From NCBI RefSeq assembly GCF_002104795.1, contig NZ_NCXO01000029.1, positions 1-54,733 on the forward strand: a DNA stretch of 54,733 nucleotides, written 5' to 3'. The translations under genes were made by a program, and so were the position numbers. How positions within the stretch are numbered: position 1 is the first letter of the stretch; each line of letters opens with the position of its first letter. The notes beneath the pieces were generated by a model. It did no database searches, was not told the origin of the DNA, and was given only the letters and a program-made list of their open reading frames with translations. Source of the DNA: Mycolicibacillus koreensis (GTDB lineage: Bacteria; Actinomycetota; Actinomycetes; Mycobacteriales; Mycobacteriaceae). Shown in pieces: positions 26,410 through 35,141 of this stretch.

Positions 26410-27326
26410 TGGCCGGGCTCATCGGGTCGGCGCGCAGCGCCGCGCAGAAGCGGGTCGCGTTGCGCGACGGGTTGAACTCCGGTCGCTTGCAACGGCTTCC
26501 GGGTGCGTTCTCACCGCTGGTGGCCAAACTGGTCGCTGAGATCGGCTTCGACGGGGTCTACGTCTCCGGGGCCGCGCTCTCCGCGGACCTGGCCCTGCCC
26601 GACATCGGGCTGACCACCCTGACCGAAGTCGCCGGGCGCGGGGGTGCGATCGCCGCGGCCACCGAGCTGCCGACCCTGATCGACGCCGACACCGGCTTCG
26701 GTGAACCGATGAACGCCGCGCGCACGATCACCGTGCTCGAAGACGCCGGTCTGGCCGGATGCCACCTCGAAGACCAGGTGAACCCGAAACGGTGCGGGCA
26801 TCTCGACGGCAAGGCGGTGGTCGCGGTGGAGGAGATGGTCAAGCGGGTGCGCGCGGCCGTGGCCGCCCGGCGCGATCCCAACTTCGTCATCTGCGCACGC
26901 ACCGACGCCGCCGCCGTCGAAGGGCTGCCCGCCGCGATCGAGCGGGCCCGCGCCTACGCCGACGCCGGCGCGGACCTGATCTTCACCGAAGCCCTCACCG
27001 AGGCGGCGGAGTTCGAACAGTTCCGCGCCGCGGTCGACACCCCGCTGCTGGCCAACATGACCGAGTTCGGCAAATCCGAACTGTTGACCGCCGACCAGCT
27101 CGCCGGGATCGGCTACAACGCGGTCATCTACCCGGTGACCACGCTGCGGCTGGCGATGTTCGCCGTGGAGGCCGGTCTGCGTGAGATCGACGCGGCCGGC
27201 ACCCAGGGCGGGCTGCTCGACCGCATGCAGCACCGCAGCCGACTCTACGAGCTGCTGCGCTACGCCGACTACAACCAGTTCGACGACGACATCTTCAACT
27301 TCACGCTGCGCGAAGGGAACCGATGA
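26409..27326 (+). CDS. prpB: 2-methylisocitrate lyase
   Basis: 305 residues, isocitrate lyase/PEP mutase superfamily. DADTGFGEP (about 93-101), the active-site loop EDQVNPKRCGHLDGK (about 119-133, containing KRCGH) and ICARTDA are diagnostic. It splits methylisocitrate into pyruvate and succinate. M. tuberculosis has no prpB and uses Icl1, so its presence is evidence against that complex. It overlaps prpD by one base at its start and prpC by four at its end (ATGA), showing coupled translation of all three genes. Confidence 0.95.
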   Translation: MAGLIGSARSAAQKRVALRDGLNSGRLQRLPGAFSPLVAKLVAEIGFDGVYVSGAALSADLALPDIGLTTLTEVAGRGGAIAAATELPTLIDADTGFGEPMNAARTITVLEDAGLAGCHLEDQVNPKRCGHLDGKAVVAVEEMVKRVRAAVAARRDPNFVICARTDAAAVEGLPAAIERARAYADAGADLIFTEALTEAAEFEQFRAAVDTPLLANMTEFGKSELLTADQLAGIGYNAVIYPVTTLRLAMFAVEAGLREIDAAGTQGGLLDRMQHRSRLYELLRYADYNQFDDDIFNFTLREGNR

Positions 27327-28456
27327 CGATGGCCGGCAACACCGACCCACAGATCCGCAAAGGCCTGGCCGGGGTGGTCGTCGACACGACCGCGATCTCC
27401 AAGGTGGTCGCCGAGACCAACTCGCTGACCTACCGCGGCTACCCGGTGCACGACCTCGCCGGGGCCTGCACCATGGAACAGGTCGCCTACCTGCTGTGGC
27501 ACGGCGAGCTGCCCTCCGATGCTGAGCTGGCGCTGTTCTGCCAGCGGGAACGGGCCAGCCGCCGACTGGACCGGTCGCTGCTGTCGCTGCTGGCGAAACT
27601 GCCCGACACCTGCCACCCGATGGACGTGGTGCGCACCGCGATCAGCTACCTGGGCGCCGAAGACCCGCAGGAGGACGACAGCACCGCCGCCGCCAACTAC
27701 GCGAAGTCGCTGCGGATGTTCGCCGTGCTGCCCACCATCGTCGCCGCCGACCAGCGCCGGCGCCGCGGGCAGTCCCCGATCCTGCCGCACAGCCAACTCG
27801 GCTACGCCCAGAACTTCCTGCGGATGTGCTTCGGGGAGGTGCCCGACCCGCTGGTGGTCGACGCCTTCGAACAGTCGATGATCCTCTATGCCGAGCACGG
27901 ATTCAACGCCTCGACGTTCGCCGCGCGGGTGGTCACCTCCACCCACTCCGACATCTACAGCGCGGTCACCGCGGCGATCGGGGCGCTCAAGGGCAGTCTG
28001 CACGGCGGGGCCAACGAGGCGGTCATGCACGACATGATCGAGATCGGTGAGCCCGACCGCGCCGCCGACTGGCTGCACGCCAAGCTCGCCGGCAAGCAGA
28101 AGGTGATGGGATTCGGTCACCGCGTCTACAAGCACGGTGATTCCCGGGTTCCGACGATGCGGGCCGCGCTGGAGCGGGTCGCAGACGCCCGCGACGGAGA
28201 CCGTTGGCTGCAGATTTACCGGGTGCTCGAGGCCGAGATGGCCGCAGCGACCGGGATCAAACCCAACCTCGATTTCCCGACCGGCCCGGCGTATTACCTG
28301 ATGGGGTTCGACATCGCGATGTTCACCCCGCTGTTCGTGATGAGCCGGATCACCGGGTGGACCGCCCACATCATGGAACAGACCGCCTCCAACGCCCTGA
28401 TCCGCCCTCTGAGCGCCTACTCGGGCCACGATCAGCGGCCGCTGCGCGCCGGGTAG
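27323..28456 (+). CDS. prpC: 2-methylcitrate synthase
   Basis: 377 residues, dimeric citrate-synthase type. Catalytic His in GSLHGGANEAVMHDM (about 228-242), the second His in the family signature MGFGHRVYKHGDSRVPTM (about 262-279) and the Asp in NLDFPTGPAYYLMGFD (about 316) are all present. It condenses propionyl-CoA with oxaloacetate and usually has some citrate synthase activity. Corresponds to Rv1131. The ATG at 27323 overlaps the prpB stop. Convergent with the desaturase 12 bases downstream. Confidence 0.95.
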   Translation: MTMAGNTDPQIRKGLAGVVVDTTAISKVVAETNSLTYRGYPVHDLAGACTMEQVAYLLWHGELPSDAELALFCQRERASRRLDRSLLSLLAKLPDTCHPMDVVRTAISYLGAEDPQEDDSTAAANYAKSLRMFAVLPTIVAADQRRRRGQSPILPHSQLGYAQNFLRMCFGEVPDPLVVDAFEQSMILYAEHGFNASTFAARVVTSTHSDIYSAVTAAIGALKGSLHGGANEAVMHDMIEIGEPDRAADWLHAKLAGKQKVMGFGHRVYKHGDSRVPTMRAALERVADARDGDRWLQIYRVLEAEMAAATGIKPNLDFPTGPAYYLMGFDIAMFTPLFVMSRITGWTAHIMEQTASNALIRPLSAYSGHDQRPLRAG

Positions 28457-28468
28457 CTCGGGGCGCCC

Positions 28469-29446
28469 TCAGGCGCGCGCGGCGGCCTTGGCTGCTTCGG
28501 CTTTCTTGGCCGCCTTGGCGGCTTCCCGCTCCAGCAGGTGGGCGCGTCGCTCCTCGAACCGCACGACGTCGTGCTGCAACTTGTCGAGGTACTCTCCGAG
28601 CTCGTTGCGGCGCTGCTCGCCGAGCGGCCCGAAATCGTTGCGGTCGAACACCTTCCACTTCTTCAGAGTGGGAATCAGCACCTCGTCGAGATGCTGGCGC
28701 AGGTCATAGATGCCGTGTTTGACCATCAGCACCCCGTTGCGCCGCCAATTGGGCATGCCCCGGCCGGGCATGTCGAATTCCTTGACCACCCGGGTGACGG
28801 CGTCCATCGTCTGGTCGGGGGCCAGGTCGAACGCCGCGCCGGTGATGTTGCGGTAGAACACCGAGTGCAGGTTCTCGTCCAAGGCGATGCGTTTGAGCAT
28901 GTTGTCGGCGATCGGGTCGTTGCAGACCCGGCCGGTCTGGCGGTGGCTGACCCGGGTGGCCACCTCCTGGAAGGTCACATAGGCGGACTGGATCAGCACC
29001 CCCCCGAAGTCCGGTGGCGCGACGATGCCGCGGGTCATCACGATCGTGCGGGTCTTCTCCAGCTCGATCGGGTCGACGCCGCGGGTGACCACCAGGTAGT
29101 CGCGCATGGCGATGCCGTGCCGGTTCTCCTCGGCGGTCCAGGTGCCCACCCAGGTGCCCCAGGCGCCGTCGGTGGAGAGGTTCTCGGAGATGTAGCGGTG
29201 ATAGGACGGCAGATTGTCCTCGGTGAGCAGGTTGGTGATCATCGCGACGCGAGCCACCTCGGAGAGCTCGGACTGCTCGGGCTCCCAATCGACCCCGCCC
29301 AGCGCGGCGTAGTTACGGCCCTCCGACCACGGCACGTAGTCGTGCGGATTCCAGGGTTTGACCAGGGAGAGGTGTCGGTTCAGGTTGTCGGCTACCGACG
29401 GTTCCAGCTCGGTGAGGAGCTGGAGTTCGGTTAACTCCTTTGCCAT
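28469..29446 (-). CDS. Acyl-ACP desaturase (DesA family)
   Basis: 325 residues, soluble di-iron desaturase of the DesA1/DesA2 group used in mycolic acid and fatty acid synthesis. Iron ligands are visible in the TEDNLPSYHR helix, TAEENRHGIAMRDYLVV, FQEVATRVSHRQTG and DENLHSVFYRN. It is closer in length and N-terminus (LQLLTELEPSVADNLNRHLS) to DesA1 than to the shorter DesA2. The C-terminus is an Ala/Lys tail (AAKAAKKAEAAKAAARA) that is probably a helix. No desaturase occupies this position in H37Rv, so it may be an additional paralogue. Electron partner not encoded nearby. Confidence 0.92.
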   Translation of the reverse strand: MAKELTELQLLTELEPSVADNLNRHLSLVKPWNPHDYVPWSEGRNYAALGGVDWEPEQSELSEVARVAMITNLLTEDNLPSYHRYISENLSTDGAWGTWVGTWTAEENRHGIAMRDYLVVTRGVDPIELEKTRTIVMTRGIVAPPDFGGVLIQSAYVTFQEVATRVSHRQTGRVCNDPIADNMLKRIALDENLHSVFYRNITGAAFDLAPDQTMDAVTRVVKEFDMPGRGMPNWRRNGVLMVKHGIYDLRQHLDEVLIPTLKKWKVFDRNDFGPLGEQRRNELGEYLDKLQHDVVRFEERRAHLLEREAAKAAKKAEAAKAAARA

Positions 29447-29563
29447 GTCCGCCCAATCGTTGTCGCTCGGCGTGCGCTATCGTCCGCGCGGTACCGCCTG
29501 TTCCACGGTATCGCGGATGCGGTGCGGGTGAAAATCCTCGGCGCCCGACACGCCGGGCCGGAT

Positions 29564-29581
29564 CGGGGGTGTGAACCCCCG
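29564..29581 (+). other. Hairpin with GNRA-type loop upstream of the dehydrogenase
   Basis: CGGGGGT (29564-29570) pairs with ACCCCCG (29575-29581) around GTGA, in the 200-base divergent region between the desaturase and acyl-CoA dehydrogenase genes. It would lie upstream of or in the leader of the dehydrogenase, depending on the start site; TACTAA at 29603-29608 is a candidate -10. No known riboswitch class recognised. Confidence 0.5.
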
Positions 29582-29649
29582 GTGCCCTCGGTACTCCCAC
29601 GATACTAAGGTCAGCCTGTCCCGCGGACCAAACCGAACTGAGGTGGCTG

Positions 29650-30810
29650 ATGTCGCGACTGTTCCCCGAGTACCGGCCCGGCTGGGAGACCGATCAGCAC
29701 CGTGAGCTGCGCAAACATGCTCGGGAGTTCTTCGCCAAGGAAGCCACCCCGCACCAGGAGCGGTGGGTGGAACAACACGGCGTCGACCGCGAGTTTTGGA
29801 CCAAGGCCGGGGCGGCGGGTCTGCTCGGATTGGATCTGCCGGAGGAATTCGGCGGTGCCGGCGGCGACTACGCGATGCACGCCGTGGTGCAAGAAGAACT
29901 GGTCTACGCCCACGACCAGTGTTTCGGGTTCTCGGTGCACTCGCCGATCGTGGCGCACTACCTGTACACCTACGGCAACGCCGAACAGCGCCAACGGTGG
30001 CTTCCGAAGGTCATCAGCGGCGAGGCGGTGCTGGCGATCGCGATGACCGAGCCCGGCACCGGCTCGGATCTGCAGTCGGTGCGCACCACCGCGGTGCGTG
30101 ACGGTGATCACTACGTCATCAACGGGTCGAAGACGTTCATCTCCAACGGCACCCACTGCGACATGGTGGTGATCGTGGCCAAGACCGACCCGTCGCAGGG
30201 GGCGGCCGGGGTGTCGCTGATCGTCGCCGAGACCGACGGTCTGGCCGGCTTCGAACGCGGCCGGGTGCTCGCCAAGATGGGGCAGCACGGCCAGGACACC
30301 CGTGAGCTGTTCTTTTCCGACATGCGGGTGCCGGTCGCCAACCTGCTGGGGGAGCGCGAGGGGCTCGGTTTCTACCAGCTGATGGAGCAGTTGGCCCGCG
30401 AGCGGCTGATCATCGGCAGCCTGTGCGCCGCGCTGGCCGAGGCGGCGATACTGGAGGCGATCGACTACTCCCGCCAGCGCGAGGCGTTCGGCCGTCCGAT
30501 CGGCAACTTCCAGAACACCAAATTCGTGCTGGCCGAATGCAAGACCGAGGCGCTGGCGATCAAAACGTTGGTCGACTACGCCATCGCGCAGTACGTCGAC
30601 GGCCACAACGACCCGATGACCGCGTCGATGGCCAAGCTGTTCGCGGCGGAGAAATGCGATCAGATCGTCGACAAGTGCCTGCAGATCTTCGGCGGCTACG
30701 GCTACATGACCGAATACCCGATCGCCAACATGTACACCGGTTCGCGGGTCAACCGCATCTACGGCGGGACCAGCGAGATCATGAAGGAGATCATCAGCCG
30801 GTCGCTGTGA
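29650..30810 (+). CDS. Acyl-CoA dehydrogenase (FadE)
   Basis: 386 residues. FAD and substrate motifs: IAMTEPGTGSDLQSVRTTA (about 134-152), the SRQREAFGRPIGNFQ segment, QIFGGYGYMTEYPIANMYTG and the catalytic base Glu in RIYGGTSEIMKEIISRSL near residue 376. The enzyme introduces the alpha-beta double bond in acyl-CoA. Start ATG at 29650 with GAGGTGG 4 bases before it. Substrate length not inferable. Followed by the DUF3556 gene and divergent from the desaturase. Confidence 0.94.
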   Translation: MSRLFPEYRPGWETDQHRELRKHAREFFAKEATPHQERWVEQHGVDREFWTKAGAAGLLGLDLPEEFGGAGGDYAMHAVVQEELVYAHDQCFGFSVHSPIVAHYLYTYGNAEQRQRWLPKVISGEAVLAIAMTEPGTGSDLQSVRTTAVRDGDHYVINGSKTFISNGTHCDMVVIVAKTDPSQGAAGVSLIVAETDGLAGFERGRVLAKMGQHGQDTRELFFSDMRVPVANLLGEREGLGFYQLMEQLARERLIIGSLCAALAEAAILEAIDYSRQREAFGRPIGNFQNTKFVLAECKTEALAIKTLVDYAIAQYVDGHNDPMTASMAKLFAAEKCDQIVDKCLQIFGGYGYMTEYPIANMYTGSRVNRIYGGTSEIMKEIISRSL

Positions 30811-30887
30811 GCGCCGGCAGCGGGACGCCCGACGGGCGAACGCCGAACCCGCCCCCGGGCGGCGAGAACACGTTCTACGGTGTCGGC

Positions 30888-32624
30888 ATGGGATTCCTCA
30901 AGCCGGACCTGCCGGTGGTCGACTTCGCCGAATGGAGCACCGGGACCCGTGCGCAGAAGATCCGCCCGATGGCCAAACAGTGGGCGGAGGTCGGCTTCGG
31001 CACCCCGGTGGTGCTGCACCTGTTCTACGTCCTCAAGGTCGCCCTCTACGTCGTGGGCGGGTGGCTGGTCGTCGTCGCCACCCCCGGCATCGACGGGTTC
31101 ACCGCGGTGGCGGCGTGGTGGCGCGAGCCGATCGTGTTCGAAAAGGTCGTGCTCTACACGATGCTGTTCGAGGTGATCGGGCTCGGGTGCGGCTTCGGTC
31201 CGCTGAACAACCGGTTCTTCCCGCCGCTGGGGTCGATCCTGTACTGGCTGCGCCCGGGCACCATCCGCCTGCCCCCGTGGCCGCGCCGGGTGCCCGGCAC
31301 GCGCGGCACCACCCGCACCCCGCTGGACGCGGCCCTCTACGGCGGCCTGCTGGTGATGCTGACGGTGGCGCTGTTCTCCTCCGGCACCGGCCCGATCCCG
31401 GAGTTGGGCACCACCGTCGGTGTGCTGCCGGCGTGGCAGGTGATCACCGTGCTGGCGCTTCTCGGCGTCGTCGGGCTGCGCGACAAGGTGATCTTCCTGG
31501 CCGCGCGCGCCGAGGTCTACGCCCCGCTGACGGCGGTGTTCCTGCTCACCGGGGTCGACATGCTCATCGGCGCCAAGGTGATCTTCATGGTGATCTGGAT
31601 CGGCGCGGCCACCTCCAAACTCAACCGGCACTTCCCGTTCGTCATCGCCACGATGATGAGCAACAACCCGCTGGTGCGGCCGCGGACCCTCAAACGCCGG
31701 TTCTTCCGGCAGTTCCCCGACGACCTGCGCCCGGGGTGGCCGGCACGGACCCTCGCCCACATCTCCACCGCCATCGAGATGGGCGTTCCGCTGGTGCTGT
31801 TCTTCTCCCACGGCGGCTGGCCCACCGCGATCGCGGCGCTGGTCATGGTCGGCTTCCACCTGGGCATCCTCGCGGCGATCCCGATGGGGGTGCCGCTGGA
31901 GTGGAACGTGTTCATGATCGTCGGCGTGCTGACGCTGTTCGTCGGGCACGCCGAGTTGGGTCTGACCGATCTGCATCACCCGTGGGCGGTGGCGCCGCTG
32001 TTCGCGATCAGCGCGGGCACGGTGGTGGTGGGAAACCTGCTGCCGAACAAGGTGTCGTTTCTGGCGGGGATGCGCTACTACGCCGGAAACTGGGACACCA
32101 CCCTGTGGTGTCTGACCCCGGCGGCGGAGGAGAAGATCAACCGCGGCCTGGTCGCGATCGCCAGCATGCCCGCCGCCCAGCTGGAGCGGTTCTACGGCAG
32201 CAAGGAGGCCGCCCAGATCCCCATCTACATGGGGTACGCCTTCCGCGGGTTCAACACCCACGGCCGGGCGTTGTTCACGCTGGCGCACCGGGCGATGGCC
32301 GGGCGCGACGAGGGCGACTACACCCTGACCGACGGGGAGCGGATCTGTTCGACCGCGGTCGGCTGGAACTTCGGCGACGGGCACATGACCAACGAACAGT
32401 TGATCGCCGCGATGCAGCAGCGATGCGCATTCGCGCCCGGCGAGGTGCGGGTGGTGATCCTCGACGCCCAGCCGATCCACCGCCATACCCAGCGCTACCG
32501 TCTGGTCGACGCCGCCACCGGCGAGTTCGAGCGCGGATTCATCAAGGTGGCCGACATGGCCGACAGCCAGCCGTGGGAGGACGACCTGCCGGTCCATGTG
32601 ACCGCGCCGCGCCAGCCCGGTTGA
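30888..32624 (+). CDS. DUF3556 transmembrane protein
   Basis: 578 residues with about 10 membrane segments in the first 400, including LHLFYVLKVALYVVGGWLVV and VFMIVGVLTLFVGHAELGL, and a soluble C-terminal region with SKEAAQIPIYMGYAFRGFN. This fits the mycobacterial DUF3556 family; function unknown. The ATG at 30888 follows TACGGT by 6 bases (leaderless). A GTG at 30807 overlapping the dehydrogenase stop (GTGA) is the alternative and would add a 27-residue Pro-rich tail. The association with FadE suggests a role in lipid handling, but only by proximity. Confidence 0.82.
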   Translation: MGFLKPDLPVVDFAEWSTGTRAQKIRPMAKQWAEVGFGTPVVLHLFYVLKVALYVVGGWLVVVATPGIDGFTAVAAWWREPIVFEKVVLYTMLFEVIGLGCGFGPLNNRFFPPLGSILYWLRPGTIRLPPWPRRVPGTRGTTRTPLDAALYGGLLVMLTVALFSSGTGPIPELGTTVGVLPAWQVITVLALLGVVGLRDKVIFLAARAEVYAPLTAVFLLTGVDMLIGAKVIFMVIWIGAATSKLNRHFPFVIATMMSNNPLVRPRTLKRRFFRQFPDDLRPGWPARTLAHISTAIEMGVPLVLFFSHGGWPTAIAALVMVGFHLGILAAIPMGVPLEWNVFMIVGVLTLFVGHAELGLTDLHHPWAVAPLFAISAGTVVVGNLLPNKVSFLAGMRYYAGNWDTTLWCLTPAAEEKINRGLVAIASMPAAQLERFYGSKEAAQIPIYMGYAFRGFNTHGRALFTLAHRAMAGRDEGDYTLTDGERICSTAVGWNFGDGHMTNEQLIAAMQQRCAFAPGEVRVVILDAQPIHRHTQRYRLVDAATGEFERGFIKVADMADSQPWEDDLPVHVTAPRQPG

Positions 32625-32636
32625 GCCCGGCCGGGC
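32625..32636. terminator. GC palindrome between convergent genes
   Basis: GCCCGGCCGGGC is a 12-base perfect palindrome directly after the DUF3556 stop, followed by more GGGCC/CCCGG. In the 22-base gap between convergent genes it could serve as a bidirectional terminator. No U-tract. Confidence 0.4.
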
Positions 32637-32646
32637 CGGGCCCCGG

Positions 32647-33507
32647 TCACTTCTGCAGGGTGTACTGGCAGACGTCGAGATGGCCGCTGGCGAAGTACTG
32701 TCCGCACCCGTTGAGGTATTTGTCGAACCGCTCGTAGGCCTCGCGGCCCTGGATCTCGATGGCCTTGTCCTTGTGGGCCTCCAGCGCGTCGGCCCAGTCG
32801 CGAAGCGTGCGCACATAGTGCGGCTGCAGCGACTGGACCCGGGTCACGGTGAATCCCGGCTTCGGGGCGATCCGCTCGATCATGTCGCGTGACGGCAACT
32901 GGCCGCCGGGGAAGATCTCGGTCATGATGAACTTCGCGAACCGGGCCTGCTCGAAGGTCATCGGCAAACCGCGCCGGCGCATCTCGTCGACGTGCAGGGA
33001 GCTGATCGTGTGCAGCACCATGACCCCGTCGGCGGGCATCGCGTCATAGGCCATCTGGAAGAACGCGTCGTACTTCTCGTGGCGGAAATGCTCGAACGCC
33101 CCGATCGACACGATCCGGTCGACCGGCTCGTCGAACTCCTCCCAGCCCTGCAGGCGGACCTCGACGCGGCGGTCGGTGGGGATCGCCGCGAGCCGCTCGT
33201 CGGCCACGATCTTCTGCTCCTTGCTCAGCGTCAGCCCGATGACGTTGATGTCGTAGTTCGCCAGGGCCCGTTGCAGGCCGCCGCCCCAGCCGCAGCCGAC
33301 GTCGAGCAGCGTCATCCCGGGTTGCAGTCCCAGCTTGCCCAGCGCCAGATCGAACTTCGCGTTCTGGGCTTCGCTGGTGGTCGTGTCGTCACGCTCGTAG
33401 TAGCCGCAGGTATAGCCCATCGTCGGGCCCAAAAACAGCGCGTAGAACTCGTTGGAAATGTCGTAGATCGACTGGAGAAGCTCATAGTTCGGCGTCAATG
33501 TTGCCAT
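32647..33507 (-). CDS. Cyclopropane-mycolic-acid-type methyltransferase
   Basis: 286 residues, the length of mycolic acid methyltransferases (CmaA, MmaA, PcaA, UmaA). SAM motif LLDVGCGWGGGLQRA (about 69-83; the family often has GCGWGTT), NVIGLTLSKEQ, IQGWEEFDEPVDRIVSIGAFEHF (here starting LQGW) and a C-terminal CGQYFASGHLDVCQYTLQK with the bicarbonate-site region. It methylates or cyclopropanates double bonds of mycolate or membrane lipids; exact product not predictable. The ATG at 33507 fits the family. An upstream leaderless ATG at 33597 (after TATAGT) would add 30 residues. Confidence 0.9.
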   Translation of the reverse strand: MATLTPNYELLQSIYDISNEFYALFLGPTMGYTCGYYERDDTTTSEAQNAKFDLALGKLGLQPGMTLLDVGCGWGGGLQRALANYDINVIGLTLSKEQKIVADERLAAIPTDRRVEVRLQGWEEFDEPVDRIVSIGAFEHFRHEKYDAFFQMAYDAMPADGVMVLHTISSLHVDEMRRRGLPMTFEQARFAKFIMTEIFPGGQLPSRDMIERIAPKPGFTVTRVQSLQPHYVRTLRDWADALEAHKDKAIEIQGREAYERFDKYLNGCGQYFASGHLDVCQYTLQK

Positions 33508-33722
33508 GGGATATCCACTCTTGCGAAGGAAAGTCGCGGCTGTCCGATCCGGGGGGATAAAGACGCTTTCCGGTGTCTTGCGCAACCGCTGGTGCATTCG
33601 GGAACTATAACACCGGAACGCCATTGTGAATGGTCGAGGAAATCGTATTGTGACCATTGTTTACGCAGTTCAGCGAGCCATATGGCGATGCATTTCGATG
33701 CGTAAGAGTCTTTGGTCCCGAA

Positions 33723-35090
33723 TTAATCCGCGACGGTCAGTATTTCGTCGGCGACGCGTTCACCGGAACGGATCGCGCCGTCAATGTAACCGGTCCAAAT
33801 GGTGGCCGTTTCGGTGCTCGCCCAGTGAATGCGTCCGACCGGCTGGCGCAATGCGCGCCCGTAGCGGGTCCAGGTTCCCGGCCCCAGCACCGCGGTGTAG
33901 CCGCCGCCGGAGAACGGGTCGGCCGACCAGTCCTTCTCCACATAGGTGAGCGGGTGCCGGGCGCGGGGGCCGAACAGCCGGGTGAAGGCGGCGACGACGG
34001 CCTCGCGGCGCTCGTCGGCGGACCGCCGGGAGAACCGGCGGGCGGCCGCGCCTTCGAAGAAGCCCAGCAGCACCCCCGGGGAACCGCCGGGCGCGGTGTT
34101 GTCGAACACCGCGCTGAGCGGTCCGGCGATACTGGCGGCCTGCCCGCTGAGGCCGTCCCGGCGCCAGAACGGCTCGTCGTAGGCGGCCATGCATTTGATC
34201 ACCGACCCCATCGGGGTGCGCCGGGTCAGTGCGGTGCGGGCGGCCGGCAGCACCGGGTGGTAGTCGAGTTGACCGGCCAGCGCCGGTGGCAACGCCACGA
34301 CCACCCGGGGGGCGCGCCAGCCCTCGCCGTCACCGGCGACGACGGTCACCGTGTCGGCGTCGCTGTGGATCGCGCGGACCGGCCGGCCCAGCAGCACCCG
34401 TGGCCCGAGCCGGCTCGCCAGCCCGGTCGCCAGCAACTGGGTGCCGCCGACCACCCGGTCCTGCCGGGCGCCGCCGCTGGTGCCGATCAGGCTGTCGAAA
34501 CCACCCCCGGAATGCAGGTAGAACAGCGCATGCAGCAGCGACAGCTCATCGGGTTCGCACGCCCACACCGCCCGGACGGCCACCGTCAGCAATTCGCGTG
34601 CGGTGCGGGTGGCGACGTTGCGGGACAGCCACGTCGCCAGCGTCACGCCATCCCGGCGCCCGGCGTGCGGGGCGCTCCACGGCGCCTGCAGCGGAACCCG
34701 CCGCGCCATCCGATCCAGCCGGGTCTGCGCCTGGGCGATGTCGGCGAGCACCACCGGGTTGATCCGCGGGATCGTGCCGCGGTAGCGCAGCAGCGCCCCG
34801 TCGCGGCGCTCCAGCAGGTTCGCCCCCGCCGTGTGGGTCGGATACAACGCCAGATCCAGCCGGGCCGCCAGCGTGCGGGCCCGGGTCTGGGTGGGCCCCA
34901 GCCACTGGCCGCCGACCTCGACCACCTGGGTCGGGTCGGCCGGGTCCAGGACCTCGTTGAGCACCCGGCCGCCGACGCGCTGGCGGGCCTCGATCACCAG
35001 CACCGACCGCCCGGCGGCGCTCAGGCGGTCGGCGGCGGTGAGCCCGGCCATCCCCGCGCCGACGACGATGACATCCGCGTCGGTGCCCAC
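33723..35090 (-). CDS. FAD-dependent flavin monoamine oxidase family protein
   Basis: 455 residues. Dinucleotide-binding VVGAGMAGLTAADRL (about 9-23), IEARQRVGGRV, EVGGQWLGPTQTR and the C-terminal FAD site STETATIWTGYIDGAIRSGERVA are as in bacterial monoamine oxidases such as Rv3170 (AofH). It oxidises amines to aldehydes with H2O2 release; the substrate is unknown. The GTG at 35090 lies 7 bases after TACCGT (leaderless). Its last codons are more AT-rich than the rest, merging into the AT-rich gap that follows. Confidence 0.9.
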   Translation of the reverse strand: MGTDADVIVVGAGMAGLTAADRLSAAGRSVLVIEARQRVGGRVLNEVLDPADPTQVVEVGGQWLGPTQTRARTLAARLDLALYPTHTAGANLLERRDGALLRYRGTIPRINPVVLADIAQAQTRLDRMARRVPLQAPWSAPHAGRRDGVTLATWLSRNVATRTARELLTVAVRAVWACEPDELSLLHALFYLHSGGGFDSLIGTSGGARQDRVVGGTQLLATGLASRLGPRVLLGRPVRAIHSDADTVTVVAGDGEGWRAPRVVVALPPALAGQLDYHPVLPAARTALTRRTPMGSVIKCMAAYDEPFWRRDGLSGQAASIAGPLSAVFDNTAPGGSPGVLLGFFEGAAARRFSRRSADERREAVVAAFTRLFGPRARHPLTYVEKDWSADPFSGGGYTAVLGPGTWTRYGRALRQPVGRIHWASTETATIWTGYIDGAIRSGERVADEILTVAD

Positions 35091-35141
35091 GGGAAAAACG
35101 GTAGCCCACCGCCGCCGGGCCGATCGCGGTGACGGCGGGTG

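Noticed and set aside
29447..29649. Riboswitch in the desaturase/dehydrogenase gap
   Set aside because: A short GNRA-type hairpin is present, but no conserved core of any riboswitch class I know is visible.
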